Source: Rhizobium sp. Root274 (GTDB lineage Bacteria; Pseudomonadota; Alphaproteobacteria; Rhizobiales; Rhizobiaceae). From it: 64,000 nucleotides of DNA. A program made the translations under genes and the position numbers. The stretch's first letter is position 1; every line of letters starts with the position of its first letter. This document shows positions 8,541 through 17,759 of the stretch, piece after piece. The notes beneath the pieces are model-generated. The model had not been told where the DNA came from and did not search any database. It worked only from the letters and a program-made list of their open reading frames with translations. Location of the stretch: the NCBI RefSeq assembly GCF_001429245.1, contig NZ_LMJE01000001.1, positions 649,048-713,047 on the forward strand, in the 5' to 3' direction.

Positions 8541-9723
8541 GGGCGTCGCGCCAGAGGCCACGGGAAACACCGCTGCGCAGCCAAAGTGGGACGAGGGGCA
8601 GCTGAAACTCCTTTTAAGGGCGCTGTCTTCGGATTCGGCGTCGACAAAGGAACTAAATGGCCAGCACACAAACCTGCTGAAGGCGATCTTCAATACGGAC
8701 GCCGCCAAAACAGCGCTCTTGGCCGACAACGCACTCTTGGTGGACCTGGCAAAGCGCAATAGCCAGTTGCTGCTGGAGCGAATTCTCCAGGCAAACCTGC
8801 CGGACACCACCAGGATAAACCAGCTTTCCACGCGGCTTTCCAAGCTTGGCTCATTCTTTTCACAGTTAAAGTCAGCATCGCAATTCCTGACTTATCCGGA
8901 CGAGGCTGAAGACAAGATCAAGACAGCAGCGTTCAAGTTGCTGCACGGCAGTGACGACATCATGAACCTGTTTCGTACGATCTTCGAAGTCGATGGCACC
9001 GTCAACCTCACCGGTCACACGCTCAAGATCCTTGATTGGCGAGGCTTCTGGATCGCGTTCAATGAGATATTCTGTTCAGAAGACTATTATTTTAGCACCG
9101 ACGAGAACGAACCACTGATTATCGATGGCGGCGCTAACATCGGCCTTGCAACATATTACTTCAAATGGCTATGTCCCAATGCACGCATTCTCAGCTTCGA
9201 GCCGAGCGAGCAGATACAGGCGATCCTGCAACACAATATTGCACAGCTCTCCCCCCATCAAATAAGCGTGTTGGGATATGCCCTATCGAACGAAGAGGGT
9301 GTGCTAAACTTTTCTACACCTAGAAGTGATTCTCTTGCTGGCTCTCTATTCGGCGAGAGGCTGTCTGCCGACAGCACCGTCGAACAGGTTCAGGCGAGAA
9401 GGCTCCGCGATTGGCTCGAACAAGAACGTAGCATTCAGTTTATAAAACTAGACATCGAAGGCGCGGAACTAGATGTATTGAAAGACATTGAAGATCATCT
9501 TCACAAAGTTGAGAACATGTTCGTTGAGTACCACGGTAGCGCGTACGGACCGCAGCACGATCTTGTCGACATACTTGGCTTACTAAGCAGAAATCATTTT
9601 CGATTTCACATAACAAAATCCATGGGAACAGAAAAGTACACAGGCCAACGGCCGCTGACGCATCTAAGTGGTCGCTTCTCGCAGACCATATATGCAAAGA
9701 AGATTCATGAATTCAAAGCTTAA
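8503..9723 (+). CDS. FkbM-family methyltransferase
   Basis: A 406-residue protein whose C-terminal half is a FkbM-type SAM-dependent O-methyltransferase. The SAM-binding loop is LIIDGGANIGLATYYFKWL (about residue 204), followed by ILSFEPSEQIQAIL and the catalytic-region IQFIKLDIEGAELDVL. The N-terminal 150 residues form a helical extension without recognised family. FkbM enzymes methylate sugars in surface glycans, often at the chain end. It starts inside wzt and overlaps the next gene by 17 bp, so it is part of a tightly packed operon. Start: the ATG at 8503; a TTG at 8461 in the same frame is less likely. Confidence 0.88.
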   Translation: MTTETPRERGHSEGVAPEATGNTAAQPKWDEGQLKLLLRALSSDSASTKELNGQHTNLLKAIFNTDAAKTALLADNALLVDLAKRNSQLLLERILQANLPDTTRINQLSTRLSKLGSFFSQLKSASQFLTYPDEAEDKIKTAAFKLLHGSDDIMNLFRTIFEVDGTVNLTGHTLKILDWRGFWIAFNEIFCSEDYYFSTDENEPLIIDGGANIGLATYYFKWLCPNARILSFEPSEQIQAILQHNIAQLSPHQISVLGYALSNEEGVLNFSTPRSDSLAGSLFGERLSADSTVEQVQARRLRDWLEQERSIQFIKLDIEGAELDVLKDIEDHLHKVENMFVEYHGSAYGPQHDLVDILGLLSRNHFRFHITKSMGTEKYTGQRPLTHLSGRFSQTIYAKKIHEFKA

Positions 9724-12517
9724 GACTCCTTCGCTCGCAATTTTCGTGACCAACCCCTCTGGAATGTATTCCGGCGGGCGTTACCACGCCTTGATGTTGG
9801 CAGAAGCAGCTGCGGCGATGGGCTGGCAAACGTATTACGTCACCAACTTGTTGCCGATATTCTGGAGCGACTTTATCAATTTTCCGCATCATGCAAGTAT
9901 ACAAGTTGTCGAGCTCGACAAGGCCGATACGCACCTACCGACGGACTTGGATTTTGTTATAATTGCCCCAGGTTCGCGCATATCGGAGTTTTATGAGAAC
10001 ACACTCGAAACGGCCGTCAAGCGTAAATCCCATATCGCGCTGCTCAATTTTGAATCAGAGAACTGGTTCAATCAGTACGCTCCAGTAAAGCGCTCTTCGG
10101 ACGCATGGGCGCATTGGCGTCGGGTCGCGGCCGCGAGCTCGGTCGTCCTTTCCATAGCTTCCGAAGGAAGCAAGTATGCCGAAGAATATTATAAAGATGT
10201 TAGTCCGTCGTGCCGCTTCAGCTTTGCCTATCCGCCCATCAATCAGTACGAAGCAGATCGCGTAGCGGAGCAAAGCGCCCGCTTCCGCATCTTGTTGCTG
10301 GCGCGCTTTGAGGGTGGCGAACACAAAGGCAGCCATGCTGTTACGGAATTGATCACCGAACAAATGCTGGGGAGTACCCTGACCATCCTGGTCGGCACCA
10401 GCCAGGTCCCGGCGGATATGCACGCCGAAATCACCGAAAAATGCGGAGCCTTGGGCATTCCGCTCGAGTGGAAGTACAAGGTGAGCGATTACGAGAAATT
10501 CGAGCTGTATAAGCAGTCGAAGCTTCTTCTTTTCCCATCACTTTTCGAAGGTTACGGCTACCCTCCGATTGAGGCTCGATACTGCGGCTGCCCGGTGGTC
10601 GTTTTTGACCTTCCCGTTCTGCGGGAGACCTGTGGAAACGACGTCGCCTACGCAGTTCACGGTGACTGGACTGATTTCAACCGCCTTGTAGCAGAACAGC
10701 TCCGAAACCCGAGACCGGTGACGGGTGAGAACCTTACGGAAGTAGCTCTGCTCTCCGTGACATCAAAACAGCTTTCCGAGGCGTTCATGCCCCTGCAGGG
10801 GCAAAAGCCCGATTATTCAGTTTACAAGAGGATCTATGGCCGGCCGAAGCGCGTGCGGTGTTCTATGCCCAAGCTTGACATTCTCATTGGGAGGGTCGCG
10901 CGCAAATTGCGCAAAGTGATGAGGGCAAGAACTGGAAGGGCTGGGAAAGTTACCTATTTCCCGCGATTTAGGACGCCTGAGCAGCTGGCGAACCACTACT
11001 ATCGCGCCGCATGGTACCTCCCTTACAAAAAAGAGGTGATCGATCAGGTGAACCTTTTCCGAAGCGGCGGTTTTAAACCGGCCCCGCCCGCGGACCACAT
11101 GCATGCCGCTGCAGACGAAAAGACCCGCCACTTACGTCTCAAGACCTCGCAATGGCGCTTTCTGTGGGACCTGTTTTCTAGCGACGTAATCTTGGTCTGG
11201 GATGGGTCGATATCGTCCCGCTGGCTCGACTTCTTCCGCCATCTGGGCGTCGTCATCGAGAACGTGAACACGAACGATCTGGCGTCCAAGGAATATGGCA
11301 TCTATCCGGGTATCGCCTGGAGGCACATGCTATCTGAGCCGCAAAAGAAGGCGATCATTGAAGACAGCTACAGGCGATTTAGCCAACTCATCAGCGAGGC
11401 GAGTGAACGAGGCGTCAACACTGCCGCTGTCTTTGGCACCGGCCCATCGATCGACGCTACCTATGACTTTGATTTCACTGACGCGTTCACGATCATCTGC
11501 AATTCTACTGTGCAAGATGATCGACTAATGGATCACATCAAGCCACGACTTATCACGGCGGGCGATGCCGTGAGCCATTTTGGCGTATCCACCTATGCAG
11601 CCAAATTCCGCAGTGATCTGCGTCGCGCCCTCAGTCAGCGTGATCTGCATTACTTCGGAACAGCGACTTTTGGCTATATCCTTGCGCTCCACTATCCGGA
11701 AATGGCGGAAAAATTCATCTTCATCGAACAGAGGAACAAGGGGCCGAATTTCGACCTGTTGAAATCCTTCAGTGCTCCGATGCTGGACAGTACCATGAAC
11801 ATCCACATGCTGCCCGTGGCAGCGACGGTGGCGGATGACATCTACATTCTCGGCTGCGACGGCAGGAAACCCGAAGCAGACAACGAAGACTTCTGGGCGC
11901 ATTCCAAGACCGTTCAGTACCACGATCTGGTCGAGACGGGCCATCTTTGTCATCCGACCTTCGACACCCACCGAAAACAGGGCGCCTATGGTCGGCATGA
12001 GGATTCCGTTCGTTCTACTCTGGAGGAGGGTGAACGCCTGCATGGCAAGCGCTACACCTCTTTGAAAACCTCCTACATTCCGGCATTCTCCGAGAGAGAG
12101 CTGGATCCGGACTGGTACGAACGCAAGGGATTGTCGCCTCGCAACGGCCGGATTTCCCTCACGCAAATTTCGGAAAACCATGACAGGCCAATTCCGGAAA
12201 AGCCTGAGAGCAGTTGCTCGTCGGATTTGGAAACGCTGCTGAAGGTGAGCGGAAAGCGGCTGGATGCCAAGGTTGTACATGTCCGCGGCTGGGTTCTGTC
12301 GCCGTACACCGCGGCTAAGCTTTGCATCCACTATGGTAATCAGCAGGAAACCATCATGCGGCGGTTGAAGCGTCCAGACGTGGCCAAGGCGCATCCCATC
12401 TATGAGCAGGATGAAGCCGGCTTCGAGACGACACTGTCAGTGAACGAGGGCACTCCGATTCGTGTCACCCTTGAGCACCAGGGCCAGACCTTGGCACTTA
12501 AGGTCCTGAGTGTCTAA
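9707..12517 (+). CDS. Fused glycosyltransferase: GT4 domain + sialyltransferase-like/DUF115 domain + C-terminal beta domain
   Basis: A 936-residue cytoplasmic protein with several parts. Residues 1 to about 390 are a GT-B fold family 4 glycosyltransferase: RILLLARFEGGEHKGSHAV is the start of the donor lobe and FEGYGYPPIEARYCGCPVVV (about 280) carries the EX7E donor site. After a basic linker and a helical region, residues about 575-790 resemble DUF115/GT42 proteins: AVFGTGPSIDATY, IICNSTVQ, then DDIYILGCDGRKP. Residues about 845-935 form a small beta domain (VRGWVLSPYTAAKL, RPDVAKAHPIYEQDEAGF) often appended to glycan enzymes. It likely adds two sugars in sequence. Acceptors and donors cannot be read from sequence. 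The ATG at 9707 overlaps the preceding gene. Confidence 0.78.
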   Translation: MNSKLKTPSLAIFVTNPSGMYSGGRYHALMLAEAAAAMGWQTYYVTNLLPIFWSDFINFPHHASIQVVELDKADTHLPTDLDFVIIAPGSRISEFYENTLETAVKRKSHIALLNFESENWFNQYAPVKRSSDAWAHWRRVAAASSVVLSIASEGSKYAEEYYKDVSPSCRFSFAYPPINQYEADRVAEQSARFRILLLARFEGGEHKGSHAVTELITEQMLGSTLTILVGTSQVPADMHAEITEKCGALGIPLEWKYKVSDYEKFELYKQSKLLLFPSLFEGYGYPPIEARYCGCPVVVFDLPVLRETCGNDVAYAVHGDWTDFNRLVAEQLRNPRPVTGENLTEVALLSVTSKQLSEAFMPLQGQKPDYSVYKRIYGRPKRVRCSMPKLDILIGRVARKLRKVMRARTGRAGKVTYFPRFRTPEQLANHYYRAAWYLPYKKEVIDQVNLFRSGGFKPAPPADHMHAAADEKTRHLRLKTSQWRFLWDLFSSDVILVWDGSISSRWLDFFRHLGVVIENVNTNDLASKEYGIYPGIAWRHMLSEPQKKAIIEDSYRRFSQLISEASERGVNTAAVFGTGPSIDATYDFDFTDAFTIICNSTVQDDRLMDHIKPRLITAGDAVSHFGVSTYAAKFRSDLRRALSQRDLHYFGTATFGYILALHYPEMAEKFIFIEQRNKGPNFDLLKSFSAPMLDSTMNIHMLPVAATVADDIYILGCDGRKPEADNEDFWAHSKTVQYHDLVETGHLCHPTFDTHRKQGAYGRHEDSVRSTLEEGERLHGKRYTSLKTSYIPAFSERELDPDWYERKGLSPRNGRISLTQISENHDRPIPEKPESSCSSDLETLLKVSGKRLDAKVVHVRGWVLSPYTAAKLCIHYGNQQETIMRRLKRPDVAKAHPIYEQDEAGFETTLSVNEGTPIRVTLEHQGQTLALKVLSV

Positions 12518-12682
12518 GTCGACAGCGCCGGCCTCTCATCCTGCGTCTCAAATACGCCCGTCCATCGGCCCAGGCAGTACTGCAACCTCGATTTGCACTG
12601 AAAAAGCGAGCCACACTCTGGTGTCCGAGAGGCAGTCTGTTATCAAGCGGTACGGGTGGCACACGCAGAAGAGGTTATTGGA

Positions 12683-13714
12683 ATGATCCGTTTCGGAATT
12701 ATCGGCTATGGCAAGATGGGTCAGCTGAGAGCTGAAACTTTTGCAGCCGTCGGCGGGGAGATTGCCCTGATCTACGACAACGACCGGATAACGGCAGCGA
12801 ACTATCCGGTCGCCGCTCACTATTCCGCTATCATCAATTCACCAGAAGTCGATGCGGTTGTCTTGTGCCTGCCCACTGCGTTTAACCAACCGCTGACTTT
12901 GGAAGCCTTGAAGGCCGGTAAACACGTCTTTTGCGAAAAGCCCCCCGCATTTACCGCTGCGGAAGTTCAAGAGGTGATCGAGGTTGAGAAGGCCACCGGC
13001 AAAAAGCTGATGTACGGTTTTAACCATCGTCACCATGATGCAGTGGTCAAAATCAAGGAGCTGGTCGATAGCGGACGCTACGGCAAAGTGCTTTGGATGC
13101 GCGGGCGCTACGGCAAAAGCGTCGACAGCAGCTATCTGGACACCTGGCGGGCAAAAAAGGAGCTTGCCGGCGGCGGCATTCTGCTCGACCAGGGCATTCA
13201 TATGCTCGACCTCTTCCTTCATCTTGGCGGAAGCTTTGACGAGGTGAACGCGTTCGTCTCCAGCCTCTACTGGCAACTCGATGGCATTGAGGACAATGTC
13301 TTTGCGATCATGAAAAACTCCCGGACCGGGATGGTCGCCTCCCTCCATTCAACCATGACGCAGTGGCGCCACCTGTTTTCGCTCGAAGTGTTTCTTGAGG
13401 CGGGCTACATGGTTCTCAATGGGCTTAAGACCGGTTCCGGCACCTATGGCGACGAGATCCTGACTGTTGCGAAGAACCGTTCGCAAGCGCCGGCTGCTAC
13501 CTGGGATGATGAAGAGCGGTTTCACTTTACCGTCGACATGTCGTGGGAGCGCGAAGCCCGAAACTTTTATGATGCCATCAAGCATGACAGGCCTATTGTT
13601 GCCGGCAGCACCGCCGATGCCTACAAGGTGATGAACCTGATTGACCGCATCTATGAGAACGATCGCCATGAAGCCGAAAATCTAAACACCGCTTTGCAGA
13701 CGATCAAAGATTGA
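12683..13714 (+). CDS. Gfo/Idh/MocA-family NAD(P)-dependent oxidoreductase
   Basis: A 343-residue dehydrogenase of the glucose-fructose oxidoreductase/inositol dehydrogenase family. The Rossmann motif is GIIGYGKMG at residues 5-13. The family EKP motif is present (HVFCEKPPAF, about 83-92), as is the substrate-side GGGILLDQGIHMLDLFLH (about 164) with the catalytic histidine. Such enzymes oxidise or reduce a ring hydroxyl of sugars, nucleotide sugars or inositols. It begins a run of small-molecule enzymes after a 165-bp gap; the next start is 20 bp downstream. Its position beside a SIS isomerase points to synthesis of an unusual sugar building block rather than catabolism (inference). Confidence 0.87.
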   Translation: MIRFGIIGYGKMGQLRAETFAAVGGEIALIYDNDRITAANYPVAAHYSAIINSPEVDAVVLCLPTAFNQPLTLEALKAGKHVFCEKPPAFTAAEVQEVIEVEKATGKKLMYGFNHRHHDAVVKIKELVDSGRYGKVLWMRGRYGKSVDSSYLDTWRAKKELAGGGILLDQGIHMLDLFLHLGGSFDEVNAFVSSLYWQLDGIEDNVFAIMKNSRTGMVASLHSTMTQWRHLFSLEVFLEAGYMVLNGLKTGSGTYGDEILTVAKNRSQAPAATWDDEERFHFTVDMSWEREARNFYDAIKHDRPIVAGSTADAYKVMNLIDRIYENDRHEAENLNTALQTIKD

Positions 13715-13733
13715 TTTTCATTCGAGGCCCCTC

Positions 13734-14303
13734 ATGACCGCTATCACGCACGACTGGCTCAACGACTATTTCGACGAATACAAGCGCCTGACATTCGATC
13801 AGAAACACTATGGCGAGCTGATCGCCTTTGCCGAACTGGCGCGCACCATCAAGGCGCAATCGCGAAAGATGATGTTTGCCGGCAACGGCGCAAGCGCTGC
13901 GATCGCGGCGCACGGATCGGTCGACTTCACCAAGCAGGGCGGCGTTCGCGCGGTCAATTTTAACGAAGCCGACCTCATTACCTGCTTTGCGAATGACTAT
14001 GGCTATGACAAGTGGATGGCCAAGTCCGTGGAGTTCTATGGGGATGCCGGGGATGCTGTGGTGCTGATCAGTGTCAGCGGCACGTCACCGAGCGTCGTCG
14101 AGGCCGCCAAATACGCAAAGGCGAACGGGATGACCGTGGTTACCTTTACCGGCAAGCAGGAAACGAACGCGCTCAAGCAGCTCGGGGACATCAATTTCTG
14201 GGTCGACAGCCACGCCTACAACATCGTTGAGTGCATTCACATGATCTGGCTTACCGCGGCCGTCGATATGGTCATAGGCAAAGCCGAATACTCCGTCGTG
14301 TAG
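13734..14303 (+). CDS. SIS-domain sugar-phosphate isomerase (GmhA-like)
   Basis: A 189-residue single-domain SIS protein. MFAGNGASAAIAAHGSVDF (about residues 46-64) corresponds to the phosphosugar-binding loop. ITCFANDYGYDKWMAKSVEF and VVLISVSGTSPSVVEAAKYA match the pattern of sedoheptulose-7-phosphate isomerase GmhA. Length and layout fit GmhA (about 190 residues). An aldose/ketose phosphate isomerisation is expected, but substrate specificity is not assured because no other GDP- or ADP-heptose gene is present. It has a GAGG ribosome site and lies 19 bp after the MocA-like gene and 3 bp before the acyltransferase gene. Confidence 0.85.
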   Translation: MTAITHDWLNDYFDEYKRLTFDQKHYGELIAFAELARTIKAQSRKMMFAGNGASAAIAAHGSVDFTKQGGVRAVNFNEADLITCFANDYGYDKWMAKSVEFYGDAGDAVVLISVSGTSPSVVEAAKYAKANGMTVVTFTGKQETNALKQLGDINFWVDSHAYNIVECIHMIWLTAAVDMVIGKAEYSVV

Positions 14304-14306
14304 CCC

Positions 14307-15482
14307 ATGGATAGCCCGCGCGAGACGATGGCAGAGGGCAGCGCGACCAATCCCGCGCGCGGCGCTGGAAAGCTTCTCGGACTGGAGGGCTTGAGGGGTG
14401 TGATGGCGTTGATTATTGCGCTCGCGCATTTCGATGCCCGTCTCATGCCGAATATCAGCTTGTTTTCACGACCAGCACTGGCTGTGGAGACATTCTTTGT
14501 GCTCAGTGGATTTGTGATCCATTATCGCTATGCCAATGACATCATTAGCGGCAAACTGCGCTACGTCTCGTACGTGAAAAAGCGTTTCGCAAGGCTCGCG
14601 CCTTTGCACCTGTTTTGCCTGTCGCTGCTCCTCCTCGTCTATGCTGTCGGTACACTGTCAGTGAACTTTATGGAGCAGAGCACATTCAGTCTTGCGGGCT
14701 ATCCAGCGCTCAATGACGGCCGGAACTATGGTGACGGCCGCCTGTACTCGCTGCTCACCGATGCTCTCCTCCTCAATGGCATCGGCTTTCATCAGTTCGA
14801 CGCGACGTGGAATTATCCGAGCTGGAGCGTAAGCAGTGAATTGTTTGTGAGCATTGCACTGGCTGCGCTGTTTCTGCGCCCTCGCCTTCTTGTGCCACTC
14901 TGCATCGTTTTCGCAGTGAGCCTGTACGCTTTGCTCTATGTGGACCAGGGGAGCCTGAGTACTCATAGCCGCCCCACCCACATTTATATCGATGTCGGGT
15001 TGGCGCGGGCGACAGCAGGTTTCTGCCTCGGAGTGCTGATCTCTGCGTTTCACAAAAGATACAGTGTGCAAAGGTACGAATTTTGTATCCGCGCACTTGA
15101 AATTCCAGCATTTGCAATATTGTTCTGCGTGATCTTTTTCGGAAAAACAGGGAAAAGCGACTTCCTCGCGCTCGCGCCTATTGCGGTTCTGGTTTTGAGC
15201 GCAAGCATCGAAAGATCTCTGGTTAAGAAAGTCCTTTCACTAAAATTTTTAAGCAATGCCGGAGCTTATTCCTACAGCCTATACCTGTTGCACGTGACAA
15301 TAATTGCAATATTTTCTTACGTATTGACGTTTTCGGGCGCGGGCATCTCTGTATCAAAATGGCTTGAAGCAGTTGCTCTGATTTTACTTTATTCCGCCAT
15401 CCTTGTTTTCGCTTCGAAACTCTTAAATGCGCATTTCGAAGCCCCTATGCGAAGGTACTTGTACGCAAGGATAAGAGATTGA
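14307..15482 (+). CDS. Acyltransferase family 3 (OafA-like) membrane protein
   Basis: A 391-residue integral membrane O-acyltransferase, probably O-acetylating the polysaccharide. The N-terminal family signature LGLEGLRGVMALIIALAHF includes the conserved Arg and the His taken to be catalytic, followed by ALAVETFFVLSGFVIHYRYA. About ten hydrophobic segments follow; the family's YSYSLYLLHV segment is near the C-terminus. The start at 14307 lies 3 bp after the SIS gene. Codon use drops in GC toward its 3' half, like other island genes. Confidence 0.88.
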   Translation: MDSPRETMAEGSATNPARGAGKLLGLEGLRGVMALIIALAHFDARLMPNISLFSRPALAVETFFVLSGFVIHYRYANDIISGKLRYVSYVKKRFARLAPLHLFCLSLLLLVYAVGTLSVNFMEQSTFSLAGYPALNDGRNYGDGRLYSLLTDALLLNGIGFHQFDATWNYPSWSVSSELFVSIALAALFLRPRLLVPLCIVFAVSLYALLYVDQGSLSTHSRPTHIYIDVGLARATAGFCLGVLISAFHKRYSVQRYEFCIRALEIPAFAILFCVIFFGKTGKSDFLALAPIAVLVLSASIERSLVKKVLSLKFLSNAGAYSYSLYLLHVTIIAIFSYVLTFSGAGISVSKWLEAVALILLYSAILVFASKLLNAHFEAPMRRYLYARIRD

Positions 15483-15671
15483 TCATCACTCGCTTACACT
15501 ACGGCAAGATAGGGTGGTTCCGCCCCGCAGTGTTGGCGGCGCCGTCCTTTCCAGACAGCCTTTAGGAAAATGTGGCTATGGCATCAAGTTAATAGCCTCG
15601 GCAGAACGTCGCGATTTGTGTACGAACGTGTTTAATGCTCATAGAAACTGAAGCACACCTAGAGGGCCACC
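15483..15671. other. Intergenic gap between two acyltransferase genes
   Basis: 189 bp with no coding frame of interest. It may carry a promoter for the second acyltransferase gene. Confidence 0.35.
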
Positions 15672-16745
15672 ATGACCGGCAGGCGCATGATGAACTTTCC
15701 GGCAATTGAACCTCTCCGTGGTATCTTGTCTTGGTGGGTGGTCACGGCACACCTGCTTGGCACTTCGGGACTTAACTTTGACCGAGGCAACCCGATGTCG
15801 TTCATTCGAAATGGAAGCCTTGCAGTTGAAGTTTTTATGATCGTGAGCGGGTTTGTAATTTCCAACCTAGTTATCAACAAGCGCGAACCCTACACGCGGT
15901 ATATTTTTCGCCGATTTTGGCGGCTGTATCCTGTCCATATAATCGGACTGACCGTCGCCCTGATGTTGTACTATGTCGGCCTCCCAATCTACGGAGTTCT
16001 CGATGGTGCGGCATGGAAGTACTGGTTGATTGGCGCAACAATGTTTCATGGTCTCGTTCCCCAAGAGATATTAGTGGACGGCAGCCGGCCATTGCTGCAA
16101 CCTAATTGGAGTATCTCTGTCGAGTTCCAATTCTACCTTCTGGCACCCACTCTTATTGCCGTGCTTTATCGGCCGACTGCTCTTAAAACCCTCGCTTCAG
16201 CCGCCGCAATTGTATCGCTTATGGTTGTCGGCATCGCCCAAAGCCGTAGCTTTGAACTTTTTGGCATAAGCTTCACCTATCCGCACAATTCACACATTTT
16301 ATACGCTTTCCGCTATTTCATGATCGGTATTGCGAGCTTTTTGGTCGTCCGCCAAATTCCACAAGGATCGCATCGTCTTGAACTCAAATCAGCGACGTGT
16401 GTCGGTGTCCTACTTTTCCTGCTGGTGTTCATCTGCACCAAATCGGTAGGAATTGCTGTCTGGGCGGGATTTTGCCCCTTCCTGTTCGTTGACGTGTCCG
16501 AAAGCAGCATTTCGTTTAAGGCAGGCCAGATGTCGTATAGTGTATACTTGCTGCACATGATTGTAGTTTCGCTTTTGTCTCGTTTTCTTCCGTTCGATGG
16601 ATGGTTGCATTTTTTCCTGTTGAGTGCCGCCTCTGTCCCGCTGATTGCCTTGGTTTCGTGGCACTCCTACAGATTTATCGAGAAACCGATGATCGACTTT
16701 GCCAGGCAGGTCAGTGACCACAACACTGGTCGTGCAGCCAATTAG
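15672..16745 (+). CDS. Acyltransferase family 3 membrane protein (second copy)
   Basis: A 357-residue member of the same family as the preceding gene but clearly divergent. The signature is FPAIEPLRGILSWWVVTAHLL, then SLAVEVFMIVSGFVISNLVI, NWSISVEFQFYLLAPTLI and MSYSVYLLHMIVVSLLSRF. It has about ten membrane segments. The starts at 15672 and 15690 are both possible; the first has a weak GAGGG site 6-10 bp upstream. It probably modifies a different hydroxyl or a different residue of the same glycan. A 267-bp gap separates it from the next gene. Confidence 0.85.
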   Translation: MTGRRMMNFPAIEPLRGILSWWVVTAHLLGTSGLNFDRGNPMSFIRNGSLAVEVFMIVSGFVISNLVINKREPYTRYIFRRFWRLYPVHIIGLTVALMLYYVGLPIYGVLDGAAWKYWLIGATMFHGLVPQEILVDGSRPLLQPNWSISVEFQFYLLAPTLIAVLYRPTALKTLASAAAIVSLMVVGIAQSRSFELFGISFTYPHNSHILYAFRYFMIGIASFLVVRQIPQGSHRLELKSATCVGVLLFLLVFICTKSVGIAVWAGFCPFLFVDVSESSISFKAGQMSYSVYLLHMIVVSLLSRFLPFDGWLHFFLLSAASVPLIALVSWHSYRFIEKPMIDFARQVSDHNTGRAAN

Positions 16746-17012
16746 CTCTTGCTACATCGGCATTTTTTTATATGAGATTGCAGGTGAAGGTCACGATCCA
16801 AGGGGTCTGGTTCGCGAACGGTAGATCCGGGCCGCTAAGGATCCGTTTTGCACGAGACACAGCGTCGATCTGGCCGTGATGCCGCCAGCTTTTGCCTGCA
16901 CAATCGGTGCATCGTGGCGCGCGACAGGATGCGCGCGGCTTGCCTGTCACAGCATTCTCCCGCATAAGGCAGGAGATATGCATGCCGGCCGGATAGAAGC
17001 AGATTCGTTCTG

Positions 17013-17759
17013 ATGAACCGAATATTGAAAAAACTTCGTCGGATGTATCTCACCGCCAGACGCGTTCGGGCCAACACGCAGTTCCGGGACCTGCATTCGG
17101 GCCGCCGCTGCGTGATTATCGGCAATGGGCCATCCGTGCGGCTGGATGATCTTGAAGCCCTGGCCGGACGCTACACCACCTTCTGCTGCAACCGGTTCCA
17201 CATGGCCTATGAAACGACGCCTTTCAGGCCTGACTATACCGTGATGATCGACCCTTATATGATCGGTGATTTCGGCAACGAGATTGCACGACTGGCGAAG
17301 ACCCCGGTGTTTGCGGGTCACGCGGACATCGATCGGGTTCCGGCCGGCTGCTATTTTCTGCCGCTGCGCGGCGAGACCTTCAAGTTCTCGCCGGATATCA
17401 GGCGATTTGTCTCCACGGGCGACAGCGTTATTGCTGCGGCAGTCCAGATTGCAAGCTTCATGGGGATGAAGGAGATTTACCTGTACGGCATCGATCACTC
17501 GCTCCACTTCGAAAAGCAGACGGCGCCGGGCTCCGGTCTCGTGCTGGGTGAAGGCAATCATTTCATCAAAGGCTACCGAAGCGGTCGCCCCTGGTGCCCG
17601 CCCAATGTCGGCAATATCGAACATGCACTGCGCGCTTGCGACGATGCTCTTCGAACGCAAAACGGCTTTCTGAAAAACGCCACGCGTGGTGGCCATCTGG
17701 AAGTGCTCGAGCGCGTGGATTTTGACCAACTTGTGGTGAATTACAATGCAGCAGTCTGA
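17013..17759 (+). CDS. DUF115/sialyltransferase-like (GT42-type fold) protein
   Basis: A 248-residue protein with RRCVIIGNGPSVRLDDLEAL (about residues 30-50), FCCNRFHMAYE and later STGDSVIAAAVQIASFMGMK followed by EIYLYGIDHSLHF (about 145-175). This order of GNGPS, CNxF and a late GID resembles both DUF115 (MptE-like) proteins and the GT42 sialyltransferases of Campylobacter type, which use CMP-activated ulosonic acids. Residue-level homology cannot be tested here, so transferase activity is an inference. It is attractive because a CMP-sugar-type cytidylyltransferase gene lies 1.6 kb downstream. It overlaps the next gene by 14 bp. Confidence 0.6.
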   Translation: MNRILKKLRRMYLTARRVRANTQFRDLHSGRRCVIIGNGPSVRLDDLEALAGRYTTFCCNRFHMAYETTPFRPDYTVMIDPYMIGDFGNEIARLAKTPVFAGHADIDRVPAGCYFLPLRGETFKFSPDIRRFVSTGDSVIAAAVQIASFMGMKEIYLYGIDHSLHFEKQTAPGSGLVLGEGNHFIKGYRSGRPWCPPNVGNIEHALRACDDALRTQNGFLKNATRGGHLEVLERVDFDQLVVNYNAAV

